Shown: piece by piece, positions 6,969 through 13,728 of the stretch
Layout of the letters: each line of letters starts with the position of its first letter
Position numbering within the stretch: the stretch's first letter is position 1
Assembly: GCA_045537235.1 (NCBI GenBank)
Contig: JAZSPB010000011.1
Location: 1 to 16,919, forward strand
Source: RGIG8775 sp045537235
GTDB lineage: Bacteria > Bacillota > Clostridia > Oscillospirales > CAG-272
Direction of reading: 5' to 3'
Length of the DNA: 16,919 bases
Notes under the pieces: model-generated
The model's database searches: none
Seen by the model: only the letters and a program-made list of their open reading frames with translations
What the model was told of the DNA's origin: nothing
Program-made: the position numbers and the translations under genes

Positions 6969-8036
6969 TCAAAGTCGGTCGCAGAGGAGAACCTCTTTGA
7001 TATTTAGTTCGTTGTCTACTACCAGCAGGTCGGCATCGTAGCCCACGGCGATCTTTCCCTTGGGAAGACCGAGATATTGAGCGGGGGTTTCGGTGGCCAT
7101 TTTGATAGCATCGGAACGGGGGATGCCGAAGGATACGGCACAACGTACGCAATCGGCAAGGGTCGAGGTGCTTCCTGCGAGGGCACCGCTTTCGGTTCTG
7201 GCTACACTGTCTTTGACAATAACGGGTTGACCGCCCAGCTCGTACATCCCGTCGGGAAGACCCGTCGCACGCATGGAGTCGCTAATGAGCACCAAGCGGT
7301 CGGGACCGAACATTCGGTAAAGGGCATGGATGACTGCGGGGTGGATATGTTTTCCGTCGCAAATGACTTGGGCGTAAGCATTCTCCATCATTGCCGCACC
7401 GATGACGGCGGGCTCACGGTGATGAAGAGGCGGCATGGCATTGAAAATGTGGGTGACACCGTTTGCGCCTGCGCGGAAAGCTGCTGTGGCGGTTTCAAAG
7501 TCCGCGGCGGTATGACCGAGGACGATGGGAAAGGGCGCGTTTTTGATATAGTCGATGGCGCCGTCCAACTCGGGAGCCAGTGTCAAGAGCGCGACATTTT
7601 TCAGGTCGCCAAAATCTGCTGCTGCGGGTACCTTGGCTAAGTCAGCTCTTTGGGCGCCGCAGTATTTAGGGGCGATGTAGGGACCTTCCAGATGGAATCC
7701 GGCGATGTGTGCCCCCCCGGTCGGCATGACGGATTGACAAACAACCGCACGGATCTCTTCCACCGAGGCGGTCATGGTTGTGGGACACCAAGTAGTTGTG
7801 CCTTGGGATGCTAAATAGTTTGACATTTCGGGCAGTTTGTCGCCGTCCATAGTGTCATATCCCATGCAACCGTGGGAATGGATATCTACAAAGCCGGGGA
7901 TGATCTCGGCTCCTTTCATATCACGTCCTGCCTCGTCGGTTTTGGCTAATGAGATGATCTTTCCCGTTTGGCAATCGATGGTGATATCGATCAGCCGACC
8001 GCTCACAAGGGCGTTTTTGAGGACGAGATTATCCAT
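6969..8036 (-). CDS. nagA: N-acetylglucosamine-6-phosphate deacetylase
   Basis: A 355-aa amidohydrolase that removes acetate from GlcNAc-6-P to give GlcN-6-P, the substrate of the adjacent NagB. Visible: the HxH motif DIHSHG (His53, His55), metal-ligand Glu117 in HLEGPYIAP, His175 in GHTAAD, His196 in THIFNAM with the flanking PPLHHREP, CDGKHIHP for substrate binding, and catalytic Asp253 in ISDSM. The C-terminal beta domain has VGYDADLLVVD. Start: ATG 8036 overlaps the nagB stop by 8 bp (ATGGATAA) and gives the usual N-terminus. In-frame ATGs at 8051 and 8063 lie deeper in nagB and are less likely. Translation is probably coupled to nagB. The stop is 5 bp from repeat copy 2. Confidence 0.95.
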   Translation of the reverse strand: MDNLVLKNALVSGRLIDITIDCQTGKIISLAKTDEAGRDMKGAEIIPGFVDIHSHGCMGYDTMDGDKLPEMSNYLASQGTTTWCPTTMTASVEEIRAVVCQSVMPTGGAHIAGFHLEGPYIAPKYCGAQRADLAKVPAAADFGDLKNVALLTLAPELDGAIDYIKNAPFPIVLGHTAADFETATAAFRAGANGVTHIFNAMPPLHHREPAVIGAAMMENAYAQVICDGKHIHPAVIHALYRMFGPDRLVLISDSMRATGLPDGMYELGGQPVIVKDSVARTESGALAGSTSTLADCVRCAVSFGIPRSDAIKMATETPAQYLGLPKGKIAVGYDADLLVVDNELNIKEVLLCDRL

Positions 8037-8757
8037 AGTAGGCTTCTTCATCGCAAAGGACAATCACATCAGGATGGAGCTTTAAGAGCGATGCGGGGAG
8101 TGCGGTGGTGATGCTGTCGTCAATCAGACCCTTGAGCGCCTCATGCTTGCTTTTTCCGTTAGCGACCAGAAGGATCTTTTTGGCGTTGCGAATGACTCCC
8201 ATGCCCATGGTGACTGCGTGACGAGGCATCATTTCGGGGGAGGGGAACAGCACAGAGTTGGCTTCCACCGTGCTTTCGGTGAGGGCGGTGACGTGGGTTC
8301 CGACGGTCAGCTTGTCTGCCGGCTCGTTGAAGCCGATATGCCCGTTACGACCGATGCCGAGAAGCTGAAGGTCAATGCCGCCTGCCTCGGTGATCTGCTC
8401 GTCGTATTGACGGCACATATCCTCGGCTGCGGAAAGCTCGATGTTGCCCGCAGGAATATGGCAATTTTCGGGGCAGATATTGACCTTGTCCCAAAGATGC
8501 TCATGCATGAAAGCGGCATAGCTGTTGGGGTCGGAGGGCTCGATGGGAAGGTACTCATCGAGATTGAAGGTCTTGATTTGGGAGAAGTCGAGGGCACCTG
8601 CGCTGTGCATCAGGCAAAGACGCTCGTAGATGCCGATGGGGGAGTTACCGGTGGCAAGTCCCAGCACCGAGTCAGGCTTTACTTTGATTTGTCCTGCCAG
8701 GATCTCGGCGCCCTTGGCCGAAATTTCTTCATAATTTTTGCATACGATGATTTCCAT
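8029..8757 (-). CDS. nagB: Glucosamine-6-phosphate deaminase
   Basis: A 242-aa enzyme converting GlcN-6-P to fructose-6-P and ammonia, so the nagB-nagA pair routes GlcNAc-6-P into glycolysis. Motifs: GLATGNSPIGIY (phosphate loop), NLDEY with Asp67, GIGRNGHIGFNEP with catalytic His140 and Glu145, and KSKHEAL near the C-terminus. The Asn in GRNGH is normal for the B. subtilis-type enzyme. It is short like other monomer-type Firmicute NagB proteins, without the E. coli allosteric tail. AGAGG precedes the ATG (about 8764-8768). No convincing -35/-10 pair was found upstream. The leader is extremely A-rich because of the tandem tract at 8781-8809. No GntR-type nag regulator lies in the window. Confidence 0.96.
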   Translation of the reverse strand: MEIIVCKNYEEISAKGAEILAGQIKVKPDSVLGLATGNSPIGIYERLCLMHSAGALDFSQIKTFNLDEYLPIEPSDPNSYAAFMHEHLWDKVNICPENCHIPAGNIELSAAEDMCRQYDEQITEAGGIDLQLLGIGRNGHIGFNEPADKLTVGTHVTALTESTVEANSVLFPSPEMMPRHAVTMGMGVIRNAKKILLVANGKSKHEALKGLIDDSITTALPASLLKLHPDVIVLCDEEAYYG

Positions 8758-8780
8758 TGGATTACCTCTTTTTCTTTCTT

Positions 8781-8809
8781 TTTTTATTTTTATTTTTATT
8801 TTTATTTTT
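8781..8809. repeat. (TTTTTA)n hexanucleotide tract in the nagB leader
   Basis: Four TTTTTA units plus TTTTT, period 6, lie 24-52 nt upstream of the nagB ATG. On the nagB strand they read as AAAAAT repeats. The best candidate promoter I could place is TTGTGA with an 18-bp spacer to TAAAAA inside the tract. That match is weak. Confidence 0.8.
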
Positions 8810-8884
8810 GGTTATGTCACAATAAATAGTTGATTTTTTCAAGTTTTGATTTATCGGTGCGTTTGAGATGGCTACGCAGAGATA

Positions 8885-9006
8885 TAACCGTTCCTCGGAA
8901 CCCGTAGGGGCGCGCATTGCGCGTCCGTCTCGAGCCAACGATGACCGTTCATTTTCGGACGACCGAAGGTCGCCCACTACGGAGGTTGTACGTTACAATC
9001 GCCCCC
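8885..9006. repeat. GC-rich multi-hairpin intergenic repeat
   Basis: This occupies most of the 307-bp gap between the oxidoreductase and nagB. It has four hairpins in a row: GTTCC-TC-GGAAC (8890-8901); GGGCGCGC paired with GCGCGTCC around ATT (8908-8926, one G-T pair); GGACGACC-GAA-GGTCGCCC (8957-8975, one mismatch); and TTGTA-CGT-TACAA (about 8985-8997). Base composition differs sharply from the flanking AT-rich DNA. It resembles GTAGGGGCG-type dispersed repeats I recall from gut Clostridia; that recall is unverified. It is unrelated to the four large palindromic elements. Peptides it encodes appear to be artefacts. Confidence 0.6.
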
Positions 9007-9064
9007 CAATTTGTCCGAATTTCTTTCCAAAATTCAGTCATTTGAAGTGACAGAGCCTTATTTT

Positions 9065-10342
9065 TTAAAGTTGATTCTGATATTTTTGAACATCTACTAC
9101 CGTTCCCGTTCGGCGGGATTTTTCGGCGGCGAAGACGGCAACATGGTTTTGTGCCGAGATCATGGCCGAGCAGATGGATTTGGTGACGGTGCCGTCGGCA
9201 ATCAGGTCACAGAAAGATTTGATGGTACGGCTGTCGCCACCGCCGTGACCGCCTGTGATATTTTCGTCCATGGCGATGTCATAGCAGGATTCTTCGACCG
9301 TTTCCCGGGTGCCAAAGTCGTAGATGCGGAAGATGCCGTTAGAAGGATCGCCCGAGATCTCGCCTTTGGTTCCCATAACGCGAATGCTTCGACCGCCTTG
9401 GTTGAAGGCGCTCATGGTGAAGGTGACAAGCACATCGTCCTCGAATTCAATGTTGACTGTCTGGTGGTCGACCACATCGTTGTCCATGGCATAGACACAA
9501 CGCCCGTAGTCGCTTTCGCGAAGTGCCTTTTCTACTACTTCATCCGGGGGATTGACAGTGGTATTGGTAGCGGCGGTGCGGAACCAAGAGTTGGTTTTGT
9601 TATCGTAGTAGAGTCTGATGGCATTGTAGAAGCAGGTGTCGGCATGGGGGCAACCGTCGATACAACGGTCGGGTGCACCCTCGGGGCGGTTGGCGGCGCA
9701 GAAGTGAGACAGTGTGCCGAAGGACTGGATGCGGCGGAAATCCTTGCCGATCAGCCATTGGAGAATGTCAAGATCATGGCAGGACTTGGCCAAAAGCATG
9801 GGGGCGCTGTCTGCCTCATTGTGCCAATTGCCGCGTACAAAGCTGTGGCTTTGGTGGACATTGCCTACGCCCTCGGTATGTATGATGTTCATAACCTTGC
9901 CGATGCGTCCGTTGTCAAGCAGTGTTTTGAGGGCGGTATAGAAGGGTGCGTAGCGAAGAACGTGGCACACGATGACGTGAACACCCTTTTTCTCGGCGGC
10001 GCGTGCAATGGCCATGCATTCCTCGGGGGTGGTTGCCATGGGCTTTTCGAGAAGCAGGTGGTATCCCAGCTCAATGGCTTTCATGGCGGGTTCATAGTGC
10101 ATTTGATCCTGCATGGAAATGATGGCGCAGTCGGCCATTTTGGGGCGCGCCAAAAGCTCCTTCCAATCGAGGGCACAGTTTTCTTCGGGAATATTATATT
10201 TCTCGCGAAAAGCGTTTCGGCGTTCATCGATTGGCTCTGCTACACCGACGATCTCCATGCGATCGGGATTGGTGGCGGCATATTTGGAATAGGCATTTCC
10301 GCGCTGTCCCGCACCGAGTACGATAAAACTTACTTTTTTCAT
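9065..10342 (-). CDS. Gfo/Idh/MocA-family NAD(P)-dependent oxidoreductase
   Basis: A 425-aa protein with an N-terminal Rossmann fold. It has VLGAGQRG (residues 8-15), an acidic residue after the second strand (VGVAEP), and the family EKP motif at 99-101 with Lys100. The catalytic-domain helix KSCHDLDIL (186-194) places His189/Asp190 and Lys186 at the usual active site. An insert carries four cysteines (Cys215, 227, 231, 237; RCIDGCPHADTC), a probable metal site found in a subset of the family. Substrates are typically sugars, inositols or glycosides; this one is not identifiable. GGAAGGA precedes the ATG. It is divergent from the AraC regulator with overlapping promoters, which suggests control by it. 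No clear terminator was seen downstream. Confidence 0.9.
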   Translation of the reverse strand: MKKVSFIVLGAGQRGNAYSKYAATNPDRMEIVGVAEPIDERRNAFREKYNIPEENCALDWKELLARPKMADCAIISMQDQMHYEPAMKAIELGYHLLLEKPMATTPEECMAIARAAEKKGVHVIVCHVLRYAPFYTALKTLLDNGRIGKVMNIIHTEGVGNVHQSHSFVRGNWHNEADSAPMLLAKSCHDLDILQWLIGKDFRRIQSFGTLSHFCAANRPEGAPDRCIDGCPHADTCFYNAIRLYYDNKTNSWFRTAATNTTVNPPDEVVEKALRESDYGRCVYAMDNDVVDHQTVNIEFEDDVLVTFTMSAFNQGGRSIRVMGTKGEISGDPSNGIFRIYDFGTRETVEESCYDIAMDENITGGHGGGDSRTIKSFCDLIADGTVTKSICSAMISAQNHVAVFAAEKSRRTGTVVDVQKYQNQL

Positions 10343-10385
10343 AATATCATCCTTCCTTTTGTGCCGAGAATTTTTTTAAATTTAG

Positions 10386-10414
10386 TTGACACAAAAATCC
10401 TTTTGTGATATCAT
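10386..10414 (+). promoter_or_regulatory. Promoter for araC-type regulator and SGNH hydrolase
   Basis: A perfect TTGACA (10386-10391), a 17-bp spacer and TATCAT (10409-10414) preceded by TGA (10406-10408). The spacer is almost wholly occupied by an inverted repeat. The -10 overlaps the -10 of the divergent oxidoreductase promoter by two bases. Confidence 0.8.
10390..10407. promoter_or_regulatory. Candidate operator: 18-bp inverted repeat in the araC promoter spacer
   Basis: CACAAAA-ATCC-TTTTGTG is a perfect 7-bp inverted repeat lying between the -35 and -10 of the + strand promoter. It would also cover the start-site region of the divergent oxidoreductase promoter. A bound factor would block both. 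The repeat is seen directly; operator function is inferred. Confidence 0.5.
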
Positions 10415-10441
10415 TATATAAGATATAAAAATCAAAGTAAA
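10413..10441 (-). promoter_or_regulatory. Promoter for the Gfo/Idh/MocA oxidoreductase
   Basis: On the - strand, TTTACT (10441-10436) and a perfect TATAAT (10418-10413) are 17 bp apart. It is head-to-head with the araC promoter, sharing bases 10413-10414, so polymerase probably cannot occupy both. Confidence 0.8.
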
Positions 10442-10471
10442 TAGACTTTTGGGTATAATTTCTTTGATTTT
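10428..10471. promoter_or_regulatory. Candidate operator: 10-bp arms with 24-bp spacer
   Basis: AAAATCAAAG (10428-10437) and CTTTGATTTT (10462-10471) are perfect reverse complements. The left arm overlaps the -35 of the oxidoreductase promoter. The right arm lies in the araC leader, 19 bp before its start. A TATAAT (10454-10459) without a good -35 sits between the arms and could be an activator-dependent second start. The AraC protein encoded next door is the obvious candidate ligand, by inference. Confidence 0.45.
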
Positions 10472-10490
10472 GCATAATTGCGAGGGGAAA

Positions 10491-11354
10491 ATGGAAGTTA
10501 GGCAATATCCTTTGTGTAAAATTCAACCGATCCTTAGGATCACAGCATTTTGTTCGGCATATGTGGACATTAGACCCGTCGGTTTTTTTTACGATGGAGA
10601 GATGCACGATTTTTGGGAATGTGCCTTTGTGATCAAGGGAAGAGCGGGTATTACGGCCGGTGAATCGGTCTATCGGCTGGGGGAGGGACAGATGATCTTT
10701 CATCCTCCCATGGAATTTCACCGCATTTGGAATGATGGTGATGAGCCATTGCGATTTGTTATCGTTTCCTTTACGGCAGATCATTTGCATATGGATACCC
10801 ACCATGTATGCACTTTCCCGTCTTCGGATACCATTGTGGAGTTGGTTCGCGAGCTTCGCAAGCTGTTTGTGACCGACGGTATCCTTTTGTCGCGCATGGT
10901 GGATGAGTCGTGTGCGGCGGCTGTGCAGAGTGTGGTCAATCGTTTGGAAAATTATCTTCTGGGGCTTTTGAGCCGTGAGGAGGCATATCCCGCTGCCGAG
11001 CAGGACAAGCGAGCGGATCTCTATTCAGCGGCTGTGGCGGTGATGCATCGATATCTGGCAAAGCGCCTTTCCGCTAAGGAGATCGCCGCTCATTGCGGTA
11101 TGAGTGTATCGACCATGCAGAAGCTGTTCCTTCGATACACGGGGCGAGGCATGATGAATTTTTATGAAAGTCTTCGAATGCGCCATGCCAAACAGCTTTT
11201 GGAGAGTGGGCGCAGTGTCAAAGAGGTTGCCTTTTTAATGGGATTCAGCGATCAAAACTATTTCAGTACCGTTTACCGCCGAAATTTCGGCATTCCGCCG
11301 TCGGCCGTTAAGGGGAAGGGGATTGAGATCGTTTCGAACAGAGAACAGGGATAA
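10491..11354 (+). CDS. AraC-family transcriptional regulator
   Basis: A 287-aa protein. The N-terminal cupin-like sensor domain (about 15-110) has HDFWECAFVIKG, then YRLGEGQMIFHPPMEFHRI, the classic AraC ligand-pocket pattern. A linker region (about 115-180) follows. Two C-terminal helix-turn-helix motifs are SAKEIAAHCGMSVSTMQKLF (from about 194) and VKEVAFLMGFSDQNYFSTVY, followed by the family's F-x-x-P signature (FGIPPSAVKG). It probably senses a sugar or glycan breakdown product. Start: ATG 10491 directly follows GAGGGG (10482-10487), with a short 3-nt gap. An in-frame TTG at 10449 has no ribosome site. It is co-transcribed with the SGNH hydrolase 14 bp downstream and likely regulates both itself and the divergent oxidoreductase. 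Confidence 0.92.
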   Translation: MEVRQYPLCKIQPILRITAFCSAYVDIRPVGFFYDGEMHDFWECAFVIKGRAGITAGESVYRLGEGQMIFHPPMEFHRIWNDGDEPLRFVIVSFTADHLHMDTHHVCTFPSSDTIVELVRELRKLFVTDGILLSRMVDESCAAAVQSVVNRLENYLLGLLSREEAYPAAEQDKRADLYSAAVAVMHRYLAKRLSAKEIAAHCGMSVSTMQKLFLRYTGRGMMNFYESLRMRHAKQLLESGRSVKEVAFLMGFSDQNYFSTVYRRNFGIPPSAVKGKGIEIVSNREQG

Positions 11355-11368
11355 AGGAGAATTGAAAA

Positions 11369-12163
11369 ATGGATATCAAACAGTTTTATGCAGATCCCAA
11401 CGAAAAGCCGCTCGACCGTTTGGTGAATGACGGTGGTTTTTGCGGTATTTTCCGTACGATGGCATGCATCGGAGATAGTCTTTCCTCGGGTGAGCTTCAA
11501 TCGTACAACGAAGAAACGCAAAAGGCAGGGTACCATGATTATTTTGAGTATTCTTGGGGTCAATATTTGGCGCGCATGGCCGGAATGAAGGTCTACAACT
11601 TTTCTCGCGGCGGTATGACGGCCAAGTGGTATATGGAGAGCTTTGCCGAGGAAAAGGGCTTTTGGGATCCTGCTTTGGCTTGTCAGGGCTATATTATTGC
11701 GCTGGGAGTCAATGACATCCACAATCAGAAGATGGAGTTGGGATGTGTGGAGGACGGTGACCTTGAGGATTGGCGCAATAACAAGCCGACTTTTGCAGGC
11801 TATTATATGCAGATCATCAGCCGTGTGCGTGAGATCTCGCCCAAGTCCCGAATCTTCCTGATGACTATGCCGCGCGGAAGAAAGGATGAACAGCTTTCCG
11901 CAGCACACGCAGACTTGCTTCACAAGATTGCAGAGGTCTTTCCCTTTACCTATGTGATCGACTTCAACCGCTATGCGCCGGTCTACGATGAGGAATTCCG
12001 TCGCAATTTCTATCTTGACGGGCACATGAGTGCGAACGGTTACCTATTAACTGCCAAGATGGTGGCTTCGTATATCGATTATATTATTCGGAATAACCCC
12101 GACGATTTCCGCCAGGTGGGATTTATAGGAACCCCCTATTATAATCCCAAGTATAAGTGGTAA
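11369..12163 (+). CDS. SGNH/GDSL-family hydrolase
   Basis: A 264-aa protein with all four SGNH blocks: CIGDSLSSGE with nucleophile Ser37, NFSRGGMT with Gly81, the GVND block with Asn115, and YLDGHMSANGY with Asp217 and His219. There is no signal peptide, so it is predicted cytosolic. Such enzymes are esterases; many act on acetylated or otherwise acylated carbohydrates. A carbohydrate deacetylase role fits the AraC and Gfo/Idh/MocA neighbours but is not shown. AAGGAG at 11355-11360 is 8 nt before the ATG. It is the second gene of the araC operon. The stop is immediately followed by palindromic repeat copy 3. Confidence 0.88.
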   Translation: MDIKQFYADPNEKPLDRLVNDGGFCGIFRTMACIGDSLSSGELQSYNEETQKAGYHDYFEYSWGQYLARMAGMKVYNFSRGGMTAKWYMESFAEEKGFWDPALACQGYIIALGVNDIHNQKMELGCVEDGDLEDWRNNKPTFAGYYMQIISRVREISPKSRIFLMTMPRGRKDEQLSAAHADLLHKIAEVFPFTYVIDFNRYAPVYDEEFRRNFYLDGHMSANGYLLTAKMVASYIDYIIRNNPDDFRQVGFIGTPYYNPKYKW

Positions 12164-12165
12164 AA

Positions 12166-12331
12166 AGATCCCTCTAAAAAGCTTCGCAAAAACCTTTGAT
12201 CTACGCTCAAGCTAAATACGCGAACATTCTTTCCCAAAGAGTCGCTATGTTCGCCCCCCAATAAGAGCGTGCGAGAAAAGTTTTTTGCGGAGCTTTTTTT
12301 CAAAAAAGCGACCTCCCCCGCCCGCAGGCGG
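12166..12331. repeat. Giant inverted-repeat element, copy 3 (degenerate left arm)
   Basis: The right arm is intact: AAAAGTTTTTTGCGGAGC followed by T7 (about 12276-12300), then GCGACCTCC and CGCCCGCAGGCG. The left arm has lost its outer terminus and reads AAAAAGCTTCGC. The changed base still pairs as G-U with GCGGAGC. ACGCTC/GAGCGT and GCGAACAT/ATGTTCGC stems are kept. The loop reads better in reverse orientation (GCGAACATAGC first), opposite to copies 1 and 2. It fills the whole gap between the SGNH hydrolase stop (12163) and the HAD gene stop (12332). Confidence 0.85.
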
Positions 12332-12979
12332 TCAAAAAAGGGAAATTAGCTCCTTCGGATGCTCAAGAATGACATCGGCACCGGCGGCGGTCAGCTCTTC
12401 ACGATTTCCATAACCCCAAAGCACTCCCACGGAGGCGAGTCCGGTCTTCTTAGCACCGATGATATCGTGTTTTCGGTCACCGATCATGATGGCTTGATTG
12501 CGGTCGGTGATATCCATTGTGGAGAGTGCATATTCGATCACGTCCCACTTCTCGGAGCGCGTCTCGTCAAAGCCGGCTCCCGCGACATAGGTAAAATAAG
12601 GTGCGAGACCGAAGTGCTCGATGATGCGGCGAGCGAAGGGCTCGGGCTTTGAGGTAGCCACGATCAGTGTTTTGCCCGCTGTTTTGAGCGTTTCCAAGAC
12701 CTCACGGATACCGTCATAGGGGACGTTTTCAAAAATGCCTCGGTCACGAAAATACTCTCGGTAGCATTCGACGGCGCGATTGGCGTCGTCGTGCGAAAAA
12801 CCGTAGAAATTCATGAAGGACTGCACAAGCGGTGGCCCGATGAAGGAATAGAGCGTGGTCTTATCGGATACATGAATGCCGAATTTTTCAAGTGCGTAGA
12901 CCACCGAATTGGTGATACCCTCTCCGGGGTCGGTCAGTGTGCCGTCGAGGTCAAAAAGCAGGTATGGATAGTTTTTCAT
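12332..12979 (-). CDS. HAD-superfamily phosphatase (phosphoglycolate phosphatase-like)
   Basis: A 215-aa HAD subfamily IA hydrolase. Motif I is FDLDGTLTD (nucleophile Asp10, Asp12), motif II VATSKPEP, motif III a Lys in SEKWDVI, and motif IV GDRKHDIIGAKK. A helical cap lies at about 20-85. It resembles PGPase or nucleotidase-like members; the substrate is undetermined. It lacks the phosphonatase-type motif I and cap lysine expected of PhnX. Start: ATG 12979 is chosen because GAGG (12989-12986) lies 6 nt upstream. An in-frame GTG at 12991 overlaps that site. The ribosome site overlaps the stop codon of the upstream nucleotidyltransferase, indicating coupling. Third gene of the aminotransferase operon. 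Confidence 0.88.
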   Translation of the reverse strand: MKNYPYLLFDLDGTLTDPGEGITNSVVYALEKFGIHVSDKTTLYSFIGPPLVQSFMNFYGFSHDDANRAVECYREYFRDRGIFENVPYDGIREVLETLKTAGKTLIVATSKPEPFARRIIEHFGLAPYFTYVAGAGFDETRSEKWDVIEYALSTMDITDRNQAIMIGDRKHDIIGAKKTGLASVGVLWGYGNREELTAAGADVILEHPKELISLF

Positions 12980-12987
12980 AAAAGACC

Positions 12988-13728
12988 TCACGGATTGAGT
13001 TTGGGAAGAATTTCGGAAAGGGAGAATCCGCGATGAGAGAGGATGCGTTCATAGTCCTCCACATAATCGACCTCTGCCCAGAATTTTCCCTCGGTGCTTT
13101 CCACATAGACGGCGGATTCGTGGGACAGCTCGTACAGCACATTTTCCCACCATACGCTATGCTTTTGTTCGTCGATCATGGACAATAGCTTTTGGCGGAA
13201 TTGGGGAAGGTAGGTGTGGGACAGGCGAGCCACGCCGATGTATTCGCCCGTGATGTCGTTGCCGCACAGCTCCTTTCCGTATTTGAGAAGGATGCCGTTT
13301 TCATAGCAGAATTTGTAATCGGCTTCCTCTTTACGCGTTTCGTCGGCAAACAGAAGCGGAGTGCGCTCGGGGGCGGCACCCAAGATGTGGGGCAACAGCT
13401 CCCGGTCAAGGTAGACATCCCCGTTCATGATGAGAAGATCGTCATCCGTGAGAAATTCTCGCGAGAACCACGCGGAGGCGATGCTGTTGGTTACGTCGAA
13501 AAAGGGATTCTCGAAGAAACGGATACCGTATCCGTCAAGCTCTTGACGAATGATCTCTTTGCGGTAGCCGAGGACAACACCGATCTCGGTGATACCGAAG
13601 CTTTGCAACAGCTCTACGGTGTAGCGGATGAGTGAGGTGCCGCCAATATTGACGGTACACTTGGGATTGCCGCCCAAATAGCGGCTGATGCGTGTTCCGC
13701 GACCTGCGGCAAGAATCAGTGCTTTCAT
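12988..13728 (-). CDS. LicC/PntC-like nucleotidyltransferase
   Basis: A 246-aa single-domain nucleotidyltransferase. The nucleotide-binding signature LAAGRGTR (6-13) is followed by Lys23 in NPKCTVNIGG. Further on are FENPFFDVTNSIASAW, which corresponds to the Asn-rich substrate loop of LicC-type enzymes, the metal motif NGDVYLD, and a C-terminal WAEVDYVEDYERI, the common W-x-E-(I/V)-D ending of phosphocholine and aminoethylphosphonate cytidylyltransferases. It probably makes a CDP-linked small alcohol, aminoalcohol or phosphonate. The exact substrate is inference from relatives and the aminotransferase partner. The start codon overlaps the aminotransferase stop (ATGA), implying coupled translation. 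Confidence 0.83.
   Translation of the reverse strand: MKALILAAGRGTRISRYLGGNPKCTVNIGGTSLIRYTVELLQSFGITEIGVVLGYRKEIIRQELDGYGIRFFENPFFDVTNSIASAWFSREFLTDDDLLIMNGDVYLDRELLPHILGAAPERTPLLFADETRKEEADYKFCYENGILLKYGKELCGNDITGEYIGVARLSHTYLPQFRQKLLSMIDEQKHSVWWENVLYELSHESAVYVESTEGKFWAEVDYVEDYERILSHRGFSLSEILPKLNP

Noticed and set aside
8781..8977. Lys/Asn- or Phe/Tyr-rich peptides from the hexanucleotide tract
   Set aside because: They are low-complexity translations of the TTTTTA repeat and the adjacent hairpin repeat.
9011..10408. Long + strand open frame opposite the Gfo/Idh/MocA gene
   Set aside because: It mirrors the oxidoreductase codons and its glycine/valine-rich product matches no family; it also runs across the divergent promoter region.
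10449..10490. Upstream TTG start for the AraC regulator
   Set aside because: No ribosome site precedes it and the added residues are not part of the family; ATG 10491 follows GAGGGG.
12332..12979. HAD gene as phosphonoacetaldehyde hydrolase (phnX) of a phnW-phnX catabolic pair
   Set aside because: Motif I is DLDGT and the cap lacks an evident Schiff-base lysine; the sequence looks like a phosphoglycolate phosphatase-type HAD.
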